Origin: Pseudomonas sp. JQ170C
Lineage (GTDB): Bacteria; Pseudomonadota; Gammaproteobacteria; Pseudomonadales; Pseudomonadaceae
Length of the DNA: 64,000 bases
Direction: 5' to 3'
Assembly: GCF_035581345.1 (NCBI RefSeq)
Contig: NZ_CP141608.1
Location: 2,324,501 to 2,388,500, forward strand
Shown: piece by piece, positions 50,314 to 59,103 of the stretch
How positions within the stretch are numbered: the stretch's first letter is position 1
Layout of the letters: each line of letters opens with the position of its first letter
Program-made: the position numbers and the translations under genes
Notes under the pieces: generated by a model
Database searches by the model: none
Told to the model about the DNA's origin: nothing
The model's input: the letters and a program-made list of their open reading frames with translations, nothing else

Positions 50314-51210
50314 TTACGTTGCCGGTGTCGGCAGTGCATTGGCGAGGAAGTCGACAAACACCCGGACTTTCTGCGACACATGCCGATGGCTGGCGTACAG
50401 TGCATAGATCGAGCGCCGAGGCATCGACTGCCCAGGGAGTAGCTGCAGCAACTGGCCGCTGTCGAGCAGGGGCCTGGCGATGAACGAGGGCAGGGCGCCG
50501 ATGCCCAGGCCGGCCAGCAACAGGTCACTGAGCATCAGGCTGTTGTCTACCGCCAGGCGCACGGGCAGTTCCAGGCGGCTGCTGCCTTGCGGGCCTTGCA
50601 GGTGCCAACTGCCGGGGTGCTCGGCCAGGCGATAGGCCAGGCAGCTGTGCTCGCGTAGCTCATCGACGCTCTGCGGCGTGCCGTTGGCCGCCAGGTAAGC
50701 CGGCGCGGCGCAGATCACTTGTTCGACGTCGCCCAGGCGCCGGGCGATCAGGGATGAGTCCGGCAAGTGGCTGCGAATCCGCAGCGACACATCAAAGCCC
50801 TCGCTGACGACGTCCAGCAAACGGTCGTCGAGGGTCAGCTCGACCTTGAGCTGCGGATAGCGCTGCATGAACGCCACCAGGATCGGCGACAGCACCTTCA
50901 GACCAAACGACAGCGGTGCGTTGACCCGCAGACGGCCACTGGGTTCGCTGGCGCCGATTTGGGTTGCACGCTCCAGAGCGTCCAGTTCGTCGAGCAGGTG
51001 GCAGCATTCGCTGAAGTACGCCTGGCCGGCCTCCGACAGGCTCATGCGGCGGGTGGTGCGCAGCAGCAAGAGGCTGCCCAGCCGTTCCTCCAGTTGCCGA
51101 ACCTGCTTGCTCACCGCTGCTGTGGATTGCCCCAGGTCGACGGCAGCCAGGCTGAAGCTGCCGCGCTCGACCACGCGGCGAAAGGTACGCATGGCCACCA
51201 ACACATCCAT
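50314..51210 (-). CDS. LysR-family regulator of the cyclase gene
   Basis: A 298-residue LysR protein of the CrgA/PecT-like group: HTH RGSFSLAAVDLGQSTAAVSK (16-35), linker, then GRLRVNAPLSFGLKVLSPIL. AGGAG lies 7 nt before the ATG at 51210. Divergent from the exported cyclase-family gene, with two near-identical 14-mers in between. Confidence 0.92.
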   Translation of the reverse strand: MDVLVAMRTFRRVVERGSFSLAAVDLGQSTAAVSKQVRQLEERLGSLLLLRTTRRMSLSEAGQAYFSECCHLLDELDALERATQIGASEPSGRLRVNAPLSFGLKVLSPILVAFMQRYPQLKVELTLDDRLLDVVSEGFDVSLRIRSHLPDSSLIARRLGDVEQVICAAPAYLAANGTPQSVDELREHSCLAYRLAEHPGSWHLQGPQGSSRLELPVRLAVDNSLMLSDLLLAGLGIGALPSFIARPLLDSGQLLQLLPGQSMPRRSIYALYASHRHVSQKVRVFVDFLANALPTPAT

Positions 51211-51224
51211 ATATTTTCTCCTGG

Positions 51225-51263
51225 GTTGAATATCTATCAACGAAACGCCTGATTATCTATGAA
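51225..51263. promoter_or_regulatory. Tandem LysR operator candidates
   Basis: Two direct copies of TGAwTATCTATsAA at 51227-51240 and 51250-51263 (12 of 14 bases identical, 23-nt period, about two helical turns). The first also forms the inverted repeat GTTGA-N7-TCAAC (51225-51241). They lie in the 99-nt gap between lysR and the cyclase gene. Confidence 0.6.
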
Positions 51264-51309
51264 TCGGCAGCCAATAACATGACCGCTCCCCCCTTACAGG
51301 AGTCATGTC

Positions 51310-52308
51310 ATGTTGCCGCGTTCGTGGATCAAGGATTTAACCAAACTGGCCGTCGTGCCGCTGCTCGGCGCCCTGTGCAGTGCGGGTGCGCTGGCCAAGC
51401 CCGAGGTCGGTATCAGCCCCTGGGGAGCGCAGGACGAGATCGGACGCCTGAACCTCATGACCCCGCAGTCGCAGGCGGCGATCATGGCCCGGGTCAACGG
51501 CGCCCAGGCTTACGACCTGGCGGTGGAGTACTTTGTCGGCATGCCCAGCTGGCAAGCGGCGGGTGACCCGCCTTACCAGATGTGGATGACCCACACCCCA
51601 CACGGCAATGTCATCGCCGACCCGATGAAGGTCGGCGAACCGATGAACCAGCACGTCAGCTACAGCGGCTCGGCCGTGTCCATGTATGCCCACATGGGCA
51701 CGCATATCGACGCGCTCAATCACTTTGGTCTCGACGGCAAGATCTGGAACGGCTTTCGCGCCGATCAGCACCTGGGCGACCGCGGCTGGAATGTCACCGG
51801 CGCAGAAAAGCTGCCACCGATCATTGCGCGAGGGGTGATGATCGATGTCGCCGCGGCCAAGGGCCTGGAGCAATTGGCGGACAACTACCGAGTCACCCGC
51901 AGCGACTTGCAGCAGGCCTTGGCCAAGCAGCGCGTGGCGCTGGAGAAAGGCGACGTCGTGCTGATCCGGACCGGGCGCATGCGTGACTATGAAAACGCCC
52001 AGGCCTACATGGCCAACCCGCCAGGCCTGAGCCTGGATGCGGCGAAGTTCCTGGTGGAAGAGGGCGGTGCGATGGTCGTGGGTGCCGATAACCTGAGCTT
52101 CGAGACCTTCCCTTCGGAAGTCGAGGGCAACTACCTGCCACTGCACACCTATCTGCTGGCCATGCAGGGCGCGCCAATCATTGAGCTGGTGAACCTGGAA
52201 GGTCTGGCCCGGGACCGTGTTTACCAATTCGCGTTCGTGGGGGCCTCGTTGAAGCTGCGCGGCGCCGATGCAGCGCCGATGCGGCCGATAGCCCTGCCGG
52301 TACGCTGA
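51310..52308 (+). CDS. Exported cyclase-family (kynurenine formamidase-like) hydrolase
   Basis: A 332-residue protein of the cyclase/formamidase fold. Signal peptide of about 29 residues (KLAVVPLLGALCSAGALA), then the metal motif HMGTHIDALNHF and LIRTG in the core. The fold hydrolyses amides or lactones with a bound metal; a periplasmic location is predicted. AGGAG lies 7 nt before the ATG. Controlled in all likelihood by the divergent LysR. Substrate unknown. Confidence 0.87.
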   Translation: MLPRSWIKDLTKLAVVPLLGALCSAGALAKPEVGISPWGAQDEIGRLNLMTPQSQAAIMARVNGAQAYDLAVEYFVGMPSWQAAGDPPYQMWMTHTPHGNVIADPMKVGEPMNQHVSYSGSAVSMYAHMGTHIDALNHFGLDGKIWNGFRADQHLGDRGWNVTGAEKLPPIIARGVMIDVAAAKGLEQLADNYRVTRSDLQQALAKQRVALEKGDVVLIRTGRMRDYENAQAYMANPPGLSLDAAKFLVEEGGAMVVGADNLSFETFPSEVEGNYLPLHTYLLAMQGAPIIELVNLEGLARDRVYQFAFVGASLKLRGADAAPMRPIALPVR

Positions 52309-52322
52309 CAGGTGGATAAAAA

Positions 52323-52388
52323 GTAGGAGCAGATTTTTCGAGGGAGGAGGGTGACCGCCCGCACCCGCGAAAATGTGCCTGCTCCTAG
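52323..52388. repeat. Variant REP-like inverted repeat
   Basis: GTAGGAGCAGATTTTTCG at the left and an inverted copy CGAAAATGTGCCTGCTCCTA at the right. A different subfamily from the main REP. It directly abuts the MITE-like element. Confidence 0.7.
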
Positions 52389-52544
52389 GCTCTGTATGAA
52401 AAGTGTTGAGACCAAGGTCAGGCAAGGCGAAAACAGCCGAGGAACGGTCGGAGTCGCGCTCGACTTTACGGGTCGTAAATGAGCATTCCGAGGCTGTTTT
52501 CACCGCAGCATCACCGAGTATCAAGGCTTTTCGTACAGAGTCTA
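52386..52544. mobile_element. MITE-like element (159 bp)
   Basis: Terminal inverted repeats of 24 nt, 52386-52409 and 52521-52544, matching at 20 of 24 positions; each starts TA at the outer edge, which suggests TA target duplication. A second inverted repeat, AAAACAGCC (52430-52438) and GGCTGTTTT (52492-52500), lies inside, so the whole element can fold into one long hairpin. No coding capacity. Non-autonomous; the transposase would be elsewhere. The right end is 16 nt from the stop of the enoyl-CoA hydratase gene. Confidence 0.75.
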
Positions 52545-52559
52545 CGAAGTTGATCGGGC

Positions 52560-53372
52560 CTAGGAGGGATTGCCTCGGCCCGGAAAGTTGGGTGCACGTT
52601 TTCCAAAGAAGGCCGCCACGCCTTCGTCCAGGGTCGGCAGCTTGAACATTTCGCCCTGGCGCTCGGCCTCATATTCCAGCTGCGTGCGCAGGTCATTGTG
52701 TTCGGCAGCGTCGAACATCCGGCGCGCTTCGACGATGCCATGGGCCGGCAGGCGAGCCAGTTGCTGCGCCATCTCCATCGCCGCCGCCTGCAAGCCTTCG
52801 CCCTCGATGCAGGCATGGATCAGCCCCCACTGCTCGGCCTTTTCCGCCGGCAGGCGTGAACCGGTGAGGCTCAAGGCCAGCGCCCGGGCGCTGCCGATTC
52901 GCCGCTGCAGGAACCAGGACGAACCGCCATCAGGCACCACCCCCAGTGCCTTGATAAAGGGCAGGTAAAAGTAGGCGGTCCGGGCGGCGAGGATGATGTC
53001 CCCGGCCAGCGCCAGGCCAACGCCGGCGCCGACTGCCGCACCGTTGAGCGCCATCACCACCGGCACCGGCAGTTCGCGCAGTTCGGCGATGAGCGGGTTG
53101 AGCAGGCTGCGTATGGCGTGGGCAATGTCCGCGCCGCGCGTGGCTCTGTCTTGAGCGAAGCCGTTGCCATGCAGGTCGGCGCCGCTACTGAACACCCTGC
53201 CGTTGCCGGTAATCAGCAAGGCACGCACACGCGTATCGGCGCGCACCCGGGCGAGTGCATCGAGCAGTTCGCCTATCGACTGGGCATTGATCGGGTTGAG
53301 TCGCTCCGGCTGGTTCTGGGTGATGACGGCAACCGCGCCTTCGCATGTGTACGTGATCGTTTGATAGCTCAT
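52560..53372 (-). CDS. Enoyl-CoA hydratase/isomerase family protein
   Basis: A 270-residue crotonase: SSGADLHGNGF oxyanion loop, ALNGAAVGAGVGLALAGDI, and LGVVPDGGSSWFLQRRIG in the active-site region. It hydrates or isomerises an acyl-CoA in the cytoplasm. It lies 51 nt after the acyl-CoA ligase gene and is probably co-transcribed with it. Substrate unknown; the pair may degrade an aromatic or branched acid. Confidence 0.9.
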   Translation of the reverse strand: MSYQTITYTCEGAVAVITQNQPERLNPINAQSIGELLDALARVRADTRVRALLITGNGRVFSSGADLHGNGFAQDRATRGADIAHAIRSLLNPLIAELRELPVPVVMALNGAAVGAGVGLALAGDIILAARTAYFYLPFIKALGVVPDGGSSWFLQRRIGSARALALSLTGSRLPAEKAEQWGLIHACIEGEGLQAAAMEMAQQLARLPAHGIVEARRMFDAAEHNDLRTQLEYEAERQGEMFKLPTLDEGVAAFFGKRAPNFPGRGNPS

Positions 53373-53423
53373 CTTGGATTACTCGTAGTTTGTTGTTGTT
53401 TTAACGAGCGATTTCGACAGCAG

Positions 53424-54971
53424 TTAACGTGTACGTGTGGTGGAAGTGTAGCGCTCGACCAGGCGGAATTTCTGCACCTTGCCGGTCGGCGTGCGCGGCA
53501 GTGCATCGCTTTGCTGCAGGACGGACTTGGGCGTCTTGAACCCGGCCAGGCGGGCATGGCAGAACGTGATCAGTGCGGCTGCGTCGATGGGGTCGCCAGC
53601 GGGTACCACTACCGCCGTCACCGCCTCGCCCCACAAGGGATCGGGCAGGCCAATCACCGTGCAGTCGGCAACGCCGGGATAGGTGAGGATCAATTCTTCA
53701 ATTTCGGCGGCATGAACGTTCTGCCCACCGGTGACGATGACTTCCTTGAGCCGGCCGCTGATGAACAGATAGCCCTCGTCATCGAGGTAGCCGATATCGC
53801 CGGTGTGGACCCATCCGCCCTGGAAGGTTTCGGCTGTCTTGGCCGGACTGTCGTAATAGGCGGTGACCGCATTCGGCGAGCGGCCGTAGATTTCACCCGG
53901 CTGGCCGGCGGGCAGGTCGTTGCCTTGGGCATCGACGATACGCACGTTTGAGTACAACACCTGGCGGCCCGCAGACGCCGGTTTGCGCTGGCGATCTTCA
54001 GGCGTGCTCAAGGTCAGCGCGCCACTCTCCTGCATACCGTAGTACTCGTAGACGTTGGGGCAGAGTCGGGTCTGGACGCTTTCGCGAATCGACTCGGGCA
54101 ATGACGAACCGGCGAACACCAGCACCCGCAGCGCCTCCAGCCGGGTACCTTCCAGGTGAGGGCTGGCCAGCAGCATCGCGGCCATGGTCGGCACCAGGTT
54201 GACGGCGGTGACGCCTTCCTCCTCTATCAGGCGCAGCACCGTCTGGGTTTCAAAGTTGACCAGGACATTGCGCAGGCCAAGTTGAACCGTAGCCAATGCC
54301 CATCCAAAACCGACTCGACCGAACATGGGGAACACGGTCATTGCCACGTCGCGGCGGGTCAGGTCATAGCTGGGGAACAGGCTGTTGCCGGCGGTGCAGT
54401 TGTAGTGGTTGATCACGTAGCACTTGGGCAAGCCGGTCGTGCCCGAGGTGAGGTTGAAGTAGAAGGGGTCGTCCTCCTCGACCTCGACTTGCGGTTCGCT
54501 GACCGCCGAGCGCGCCAGCAGCGCCTCGTAGTCATTGCCCAGTGCGGTGCCTTCGCCAAAGCTGATGCAGTGAGCGATCTGCGGCAGGTCAGGCATCAGC
54601 GGCACCAGCGCGTCACAGAAGCGGCGCTCGGCAATCAGCGCCACAGCGCCAACGGCACGCATCAGTTCCAGCATTTCCACCGGCGCCAGGCGATAGTTCA
54701 GCGGCAGGCCGACCATCCCGGTCTTGGCGAGGGCAAAGTAGATTTCGACCATCTCGGCGCGGTTACTGCTGAGGAAGGCGACCCGGTCGCCCTTGCGCAG
54801 GCCCAGCTCGCCGAGTCCGTTGGCCAGGCGATTGCACCGTTCGTTGGTCTGCTTGAAGGTAAAGCGACGCTCCGTGGAGGAGCAGAGGAAGGATTCACGT
54901 TCGGGGAAGCGGATTGCAGCGTTGCTGAGAACGTGACCCACCACCATCTTGCCCATTGCTAGCCGTGTCAT
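53424..54971 (-). CDS. Acyl-CoA synthetase (AMP-forming)
   Basis: A 515-residue ANL-superfamily ligase: phosphate loop NLTSGTTGLPK, YYGMQESGAL, hinge GWVHTGDIGYLDDEGY followed by RLKEVIVTGGQNV, and the catalytic Lys in PTGKVQKFRLVE. It activates a carboxylic acid to its CoA thioester. The start at 54971 has GGGAGAAG upstream. First gene of the operon with the enoyl-CoA hydratase. Confidence 0.9.
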   Translation of the reverse strand: MTRLAMGKMVVGHVLSNAAIRFPERESFLCSSTERRFTFKQTNERCNRLANGLGELGLRKGDRVAFLSSNRAEMVEIYFALAKTGMVGLPLNYRLAPVEMLELMRAVGAVALIAERRFCDALVPLMPDLPQIAHCISFGEGTALGNDYEALLARSAVSEPQVEVEEDDPFYFNLTSGTTGLPKCYVINHYNCTAGNSLFPSYDLTRRDVAMTVFPMFGRVGFGWALATVQLGLRNVLVNFETQTVLRLIEEEGVTAVNLVPTMAAMLLASPHLEGTRLEALRVLVFAGSSLPESIRESVQTRLCPNVYEYYGMQESGALTLSTPEDRQRKPASAGRQVLYSNVRIVDAQGNDLPAGQPGEIYGRSPNAVTAYYDSPAKTAETFQGGWVHTGDIGYLDDEGYLFISGRLKEVIVTGGQNVHAAEIEELILTYPGVADCTVIGLPDPLWGEAVTAVVVPAGDPIDAAALITFCHARLAGFKTPKSVLQQSDALPRTPTGKVQKFRLVERYTSTTRTR

Positions 54972-55184
54972 GGAACTTCTCCCTGGACGCACCATTGCCT
55001 GGCGACAATGGCGGGCCCTTCTGGCATTGATTTTTGTTATTGGCCGAAGTTGGCAACGCGCCGGGTACGGCAGTGGCTGCGTGCTGCGGGCATCTTAATG
55101 GGCGCGGTTTTCAGCGACTGCCCCCCACGAGGAGTGGGGGCAAGGGGGGCGGGGCAAGGGTGCAATCGGGGCGTTGTTTCAGGA

Positions 55185-55222
55185 GCCAGGCAACGCGGCG
55201 CCTGTGCGTCGCATTGCCTGGC
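55185..55222. terminator. Hairpin after the purine permease gene
   Basis: A 16-bp stem with one mismatch and one G-T pair around a 6-nt loop, starting 11 nt beyond the permease stop (minus strand). No T-tract. The rest of the 261-nt gap 54972-55232 shows no further feature. Confidence 0.5.
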
Positions 55223-55232
55223 GCCTGGCCGG

Positions 55233-56747
55233 TCAGTGCACCGGTTCGAGGTGGTTGTTACGCGGTGCAGAGGCTGGGGCATGGTCGTCGTGTGCTTCCA
55301 CAATCGGCACTTCGTTGCCGTCGCAGTCGAACAGCTTGCCATCGCGGAACACGTCACCCTCGTTGAGCCCAGCGATATCCCGGTAGCGCAAGGTGCGCTC
55401 GCTGGCGGCAACGAACACCGATTGCTGGTCGGAGTTGCCGGCCCGCAGATGGTTGAACAACAGGTTCAGCAGGATGGCCATGATCGCTGCCGAGCTGATG
55501 CCGGAGTGGAAAATGGTCTCGAACCAGGCCGGGAAGTGGTGGTAGAAGCCTGGCGCGGCAATGGGGATCATGCCGAAGCCGATCGAGGTGGCGACGATGA
55601 TCAGGTTCATGTTGTTGCGATAGTCCACCTGGGCCAGGGTGCGGATACCGCTGGCGGCGACGGTGCCGAACAGCACCAGGCCAGCCCCGCCGAGGACGGC
55701 GGTGGGCACGGCGGCGACCAGGCGGCCCATGACCGGCAGCAGCCCGAGTGTCACCAGGATCAGGCCGGCGGTGGCCACCACATAGCGGCTCTTGACCCCG
55801 GTCACGGCGACCAGGCCGACGTTCTGCGCAAAGGCGCTCTGGGTAAAGGAGCCGAACAGCGGCGCCAGGGCGCTGGAGATCATGTCGGCGCGCAGGCCGT
55901 TGCCGAGGCGTTTCGAGTCGACTTTGGTTTCGATGATCGCGCCGACCGCGAGAATGTCGGCGGAGGTTTCGACCATGGTCACGATAATCACGATCAGCAT
56001 CGACAGAATGGCCGCAACCTGGAACTGCGGCAGGCCATAGTGCAGCACCTCCGGTAGGGCGACCAGCGGCCCTTCAAGGGTTTGCGAGAAGTCGGCCATG
56101 CCAGAGGCGGCGGCCGCCAGCGTACCAATGATGATCGCCAGCAGGATCGACAGTCGCGAGATGCTGGCACTCCCCAGCTTGCTGAGCAGCAGCACGGTGA
56201 CCAGCGTGAACGCCGCCAGGCCGATGTTGGCCATGCTGCCGAAGTCGGCGGCCTGGCTGTTGCCGCCCATGGCCCAGCGTGCCGTGACGGGCATCAGGGT
56301 CAGCCCGATCGTGGTAATGACGATACCCGTCACCAGCGGCGGAAAGAACTTGATGATGCGCGAGAACAGCGGGGTGATCAGCAGGCCGATCAACGACGAC
56401 ACGATGACCGCCCCGAACACCACCGACAGGCCGCCAGTGCCGTCATTGCCGATGATCGCGACCATGGTGGCGACGCCGGCGAAGGACACCCCCTGAACCA
56501 GCGGCAGGCGACAGCCAAAGAAGGGAATGCCAAGGGTCTGCAGCAATGTCGCCAGGCCGCCGGCGAACAGCGATGCGGCGATCAGCAGGCCGACCTCGGC
56601 AGACGAAAGGCCGGCGGCCTGACCGATGATCAGCGGAACAGCGATGATGCCGCCGTACATCGTCAGCACATGCTGCAGTCCGTAGGCCAGGTTGGCGCCA
56701 ACGCCAAGGTTCTCGTCCTCTGGGCGAGATGAAGCGGGAGATGTCAT
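55233..56747 (-). CDS. NCS2-family purine/xanthine permease
   Basis: A 504-residue nucleobase:cation symporter of the xanthine/uracil group: NLAYGLQHVLTMYGGIIAVP opening, PLVQGVSFAGVATM, the signature region with QSAFAQNVGLVAVTGVKSRY, and a hydrophilic C-terminal tail of about 80 residues. Twelve to fourteen membrane spans. Follows the deaminase gene by 136 nt on the same strand and likely imports the oxidised purine it degrades. Confidence 0.9.
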   Translation of the reverse strand: MTSPASSRPEDENLGVGANLAYGLQHVLTMYGGIIAVPLIIGQAAGLSSAEVGLLIAASLFAGGLATLLQTLGIPFFGCRLPLVQGVSFAGVATMVAIIGNDGTGGLSVVFGAVIVSSLIGLLITPLFSRIIKFFPPLVTGIVITTIGLTLMPVTARWAMGGNSQAADFGSMANIGLAAFTLVTVLLLSKLGSASISRLSILLAIIIGTLAAAASGMADFSQTLEGPLVALPEVLHYGLPQFQVAAILSMLIVIIVTMVETSADILAVGAIIETKVDSKRLGNGLRADMISSALAPLFGSFTQSAFAQNVGLVAVTGVKSRYVVATAGLILVTLGLLPVMGRLVAAVPTAVLGGAGLVLFGTVAASGIRTLAQVDYRNNMNLIIVATSIGFGMIPIAAPGFYHHFPAWFETIFHSGISSAAIMAILLNLLFNHLRAGNSDQQSVFVAASERTLRYRDIAGLNEGDVFRDGKLFDCDGNEVPIVEAHDDHAPASAPRNNHLEPVH

Positions 56748-56883
56748 GGTGAGTAGCTCGCTTTTGATATTTTTATGCGTCTAACAGCACGGTCTCAGTC
56801 GCAGTCGATGCGTTCTGTGGGGTAGAACGGGGGGTGTCCTGCCGCTGCGCCCAGGGTTGAGCGCAACGGCTTGAACGAGGGGG

Positions 56884-58242
56884 TCAGTCGCCGATCACCA
56901 GCTGACGGGCCAGCTGGTTATGGCGCTCCAGCACCAGGGGCAGGTCGACGGTAGTGATGCGGCCATCCTTGACCACTACGCGGCCATTGATGACGCTGGT
57001 GTCGACGTGGGTCGGGGTGCAGAACACCAGCGCAGCCAGGGGGTCGTGATGGGCGCCGGCATAGGCCACATGGCCCAGGTCGAAGGCGACGAAGTCGGCC
57101 ACCATGCCCGGTGCCAGGGCACCGATGTCATTGCGGTTGAGCACCTTGGCGCCGCCAAGGGTGGCGATTTCCAGGGCCTCGCGAGCGCTCATCGCATCGG
57201 GGCCAAAACCGACCCGCTGCAGCAGCAGCGCCTGGCGCACTTCACCGATCATGCTGGCGCCATCGTTGGAGGCCGAGCCGTCGACACCCAGGCCTACCGG
57301 CACACCGTGGTCGCGCATCTTGCGGATGGGCGCGATGCCCGAGGCCAGGCGCATGTTCGAGCACGGGCAGTGGGCGACGCCGGTACCGGTACGGGCGAAC
57401 AGTTCGATGCCGTGCTGGTCGAGCTGCACACAGTGGGCGTGCCACACATCGTGGCCGACCCAGCCCAGGTCTTCGGCGTACTCGGCCGGCGTCATGCCGA
57501 ACTTCTCGCGGCTATAGGCGATATCGTTGACGTTCTCCGCCAGGTGGGTGTGCAGGGACACGCCGTACTGGCGTGCCAGCACCGCAGCTTCGCGCATCAG
57601 GTCGCGGCTCACCGAGAAGGGCGAGCAGGGCGCCACGACCACGCGCAGCATCGAGCCATGGCGCGCGTCGTGATAGTCCTCGATCAGGCGCTGGGACTCC
57701 TTGAGGATGTCGCTCTCCTTCTCCACCACGGAGTCGGGCGGCAGGCCGCCCTGGCTGCGACCGACGCTCATGCTGCCGCGTGCAGCATGGAAGCGCATGC
57801 CGATTTCCTCGGCGGCGTGGATGCTGTCGTCGAGCTTGCAGCCGTTGGGGTAGATGTACAGGTGGTCGCTGGAGGTGGTGCAGCCAGACAGGATCAGCTC
57901 AGCCATTGCCGTCTGGGTCGACACCGCGATCATCTCAGGCGTCAACCGTGCCCAGATGGGGTACAGGTTGGTGAGCCAATTGAACAGCTCGCCATCCTGG
58001 GCCGCCGGCACGACGCGGGTGAGGCTCTGGTACATGTGGTGGTGGGTATTGACCAGGCCTGGAATGACCACTTTCCCGGTCATGTCCAGCACCACATCGG
58101 CGTGCTGCGGCAGCGTCTCGCTCGGGCCGACCTGCTTGATCAGGTTGTCCTCGATGTACAGGCCACCGCGCTTGATCTCCCGGCGTACGCCATCCATGGT
58201 CACCAGCAGTTCGGCGTTCTTGACCAGTAATGTCTTGGGCAT
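56884..58242 (-). CDS. 8-Oxoguanine deaminase (amidohydrolase)
   Basis: A 452-residue amidohydrolase close to the Pseudomonas 8-oxoguanine deaminase type: metal site in NTHHHMYQSL, HTHLAEN, VWHAHCVQL and GLGVDGSASND, with CSNMRLASG. It converts 8-oxoguanine to urate-level products in the cytoplasm; other guanine-like bases are possible. It sits upstream of the NCS2 permease. The long 5' gap (58243-59103) holds its likely promoter. Confidence 0.88.
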   Translation of the reverse strand: MPKTLLVKNAELLVTMDGVRREIKRGGLYIEDNLIKQVGPSETLPQHADVVLDMTGKVVIPGLVNTHHHMYQSLTRVVPAAQDGELFNWLTNLYPIWARLTPEMIAVSTQTAMAELILSGCTTSSDHLYIYPNGCKLDDSIHAAEEIGMRFHAARGSMSVGRSQGGLPPDSVVEKESDILKESQRLIEDYHDARHGSMLRVVVAPCSPFSVSRDLMREAAVLARQYGVSLHTHLAENVNDIAYSREKFGMTPAEYAEDLGWVGHDVWHAHCVQLDQHGIELFARTGTGVAHCPCSNMRLASGIAPIRKMRDHGVPVGLGVDGSASNDGASMIGEVRQALLLQRVGFGPDAMSAREALEIATLGGAKVLNRNDIGALAPGMVADFVAFDLGHVAYAGAHHDPLAALVFCTPTHVDTSVINGRVVVKDGRITTVDLPLVLERHNQLARQLVIGD

Positions 58243-58663
58243 GCGTATTCCTCTCCCGATTGGAGTTGGCTTTCAACGTGGTTCAGTTGCAGGCACGGGG
58301 GTTGGCTTGCGTAAAGCCCTGGCACTCCGGCACTGCGGGGAAGCTTGCTGGTTGGATCGATCAGTGCCTTCGCGCGCGCAGCGGCGCTGCCAGGGAACGT
58401 GTCCTGGGCTGGGCCGAGCAGAGGCGCGAAGTGACGGGCACAGGATCCGGTCCACCCTGCCAAACCTGGCGCAACGGCAGGCCTTCAAAGGTGGTCCAGG
58501 AAGTAGTGGGGGTATACGAGACGAAGGCGTCGTTGAACGACGTTCGTGGATGACGCTCGGCAGGTGCGAGCAGCAATGGGTGTTGCATGGCTTTGGACCG
58601 TCGCAATACGCACCGGCGATTACCGGTGTCGTAGGCGTGGCGTTATGTAACCAGAGTTGTTTG

Positions 58664-58679
58664 TTTTTGTATACAGAAA
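58664..58679. promoter_or_regulatory. Putative GntR-type operator palindrome
   Basis: TTTTTGTATACAGAAA: an 8+8 palindrome with one mismatch, centred on GTATAC. The TGTATACA core resembles GntR-family sites. It is about 420 nt from the deaminase ATG and has no regulator gene next to it. Confidence 0.35.
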
Positions 58680-58728
58680 ATGAGACTGCGAAACGAACTT
58701 CTGCAGAGCGTGCTGACGCCACCCCAGG

Positions 58729-58818
58729 GTAGGAGCGGGCTTGCCCCGCGAGAGGCCGGTACAGCCAGCAGAATGGGTGTTGCCTGAACCATTGGTCGCG
58801 GGGCAAGCCCGCTCCCAC
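58729..58818. repeat. REP inverted pair
   Basis: Direct unit from 58729 and inverted unit ending GCTCCCAC at 58818, with the same GGCCGGTACAGCCAGC spacer type as the pairs at 50211 and 58979. Confidence 0.88.
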
Positions 58819-58880
58819 CGGTCCACTCGGCGAGATAAATCTGCCTGCGCAGCAGTCGCAATGGAGTCCGCGCATATTCA

Positions 58881-58960
58881 ACAGCTGTGGCCGCTTCGCG
58901 CCCAATCGCAGCCTATCGGCAGCGGCTACACATCAGGCCAGCCCCCGTAGCCGCTGGCGA
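58881..58960. repeat. Single unit related to the 91-bp tandem repeat
   Basis: TGGCCGCTTCGCGCCCAATC, CGCAGCCTATCGGCAGCGGC and GTAGCCGCTGGCGATAG, matching the unit of the 39901-40350 array. Confidence 0.65.
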
Positions 58961-58978
58961 TAGTCTGCCCACCTCAGG

Positions 58979-59068
58979 GTAGGAGCGGGCTTGCCCCGCG
59001 AAAGGCCGGTACAGCCAGCAAAATGGGTGTTGCCTGAACGATTGATCGCGGGGCAAGCCCGCTCCTAC
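58979..59068. repeat. REP inverted pair
   Basis: Direct unit from 58979 and inverted unit ending GCTCCTAC at 59068. It lies just after the stop of the TonB receptor gene (minus strand). Confidence 0.88.
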
Positions 59069-59103
59069 CGGTCCGATCGGCGGGAGTGGGCCGGCGCGTC
59101 GAC

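Larger units (their letters stand above)
58243..59103. other. Large intergenic region with REP units
   Basis: An 861-nt gap. From 58243 to about 58660 I see no supported gene or repeat; it should contain the deaminase promoter. A palindrome follows at 58664, then REP pairs at 58729 and 58979 with a second repeat type between them. Open frames in both strands here consist largely of translated REPs. Confidence 0.7.

Noticed and set aside
58273..58905. 210-codon open frame in the long intergenic gap
   Set aside because: Much of it is translated REP sequence; no start signal or family pattern.
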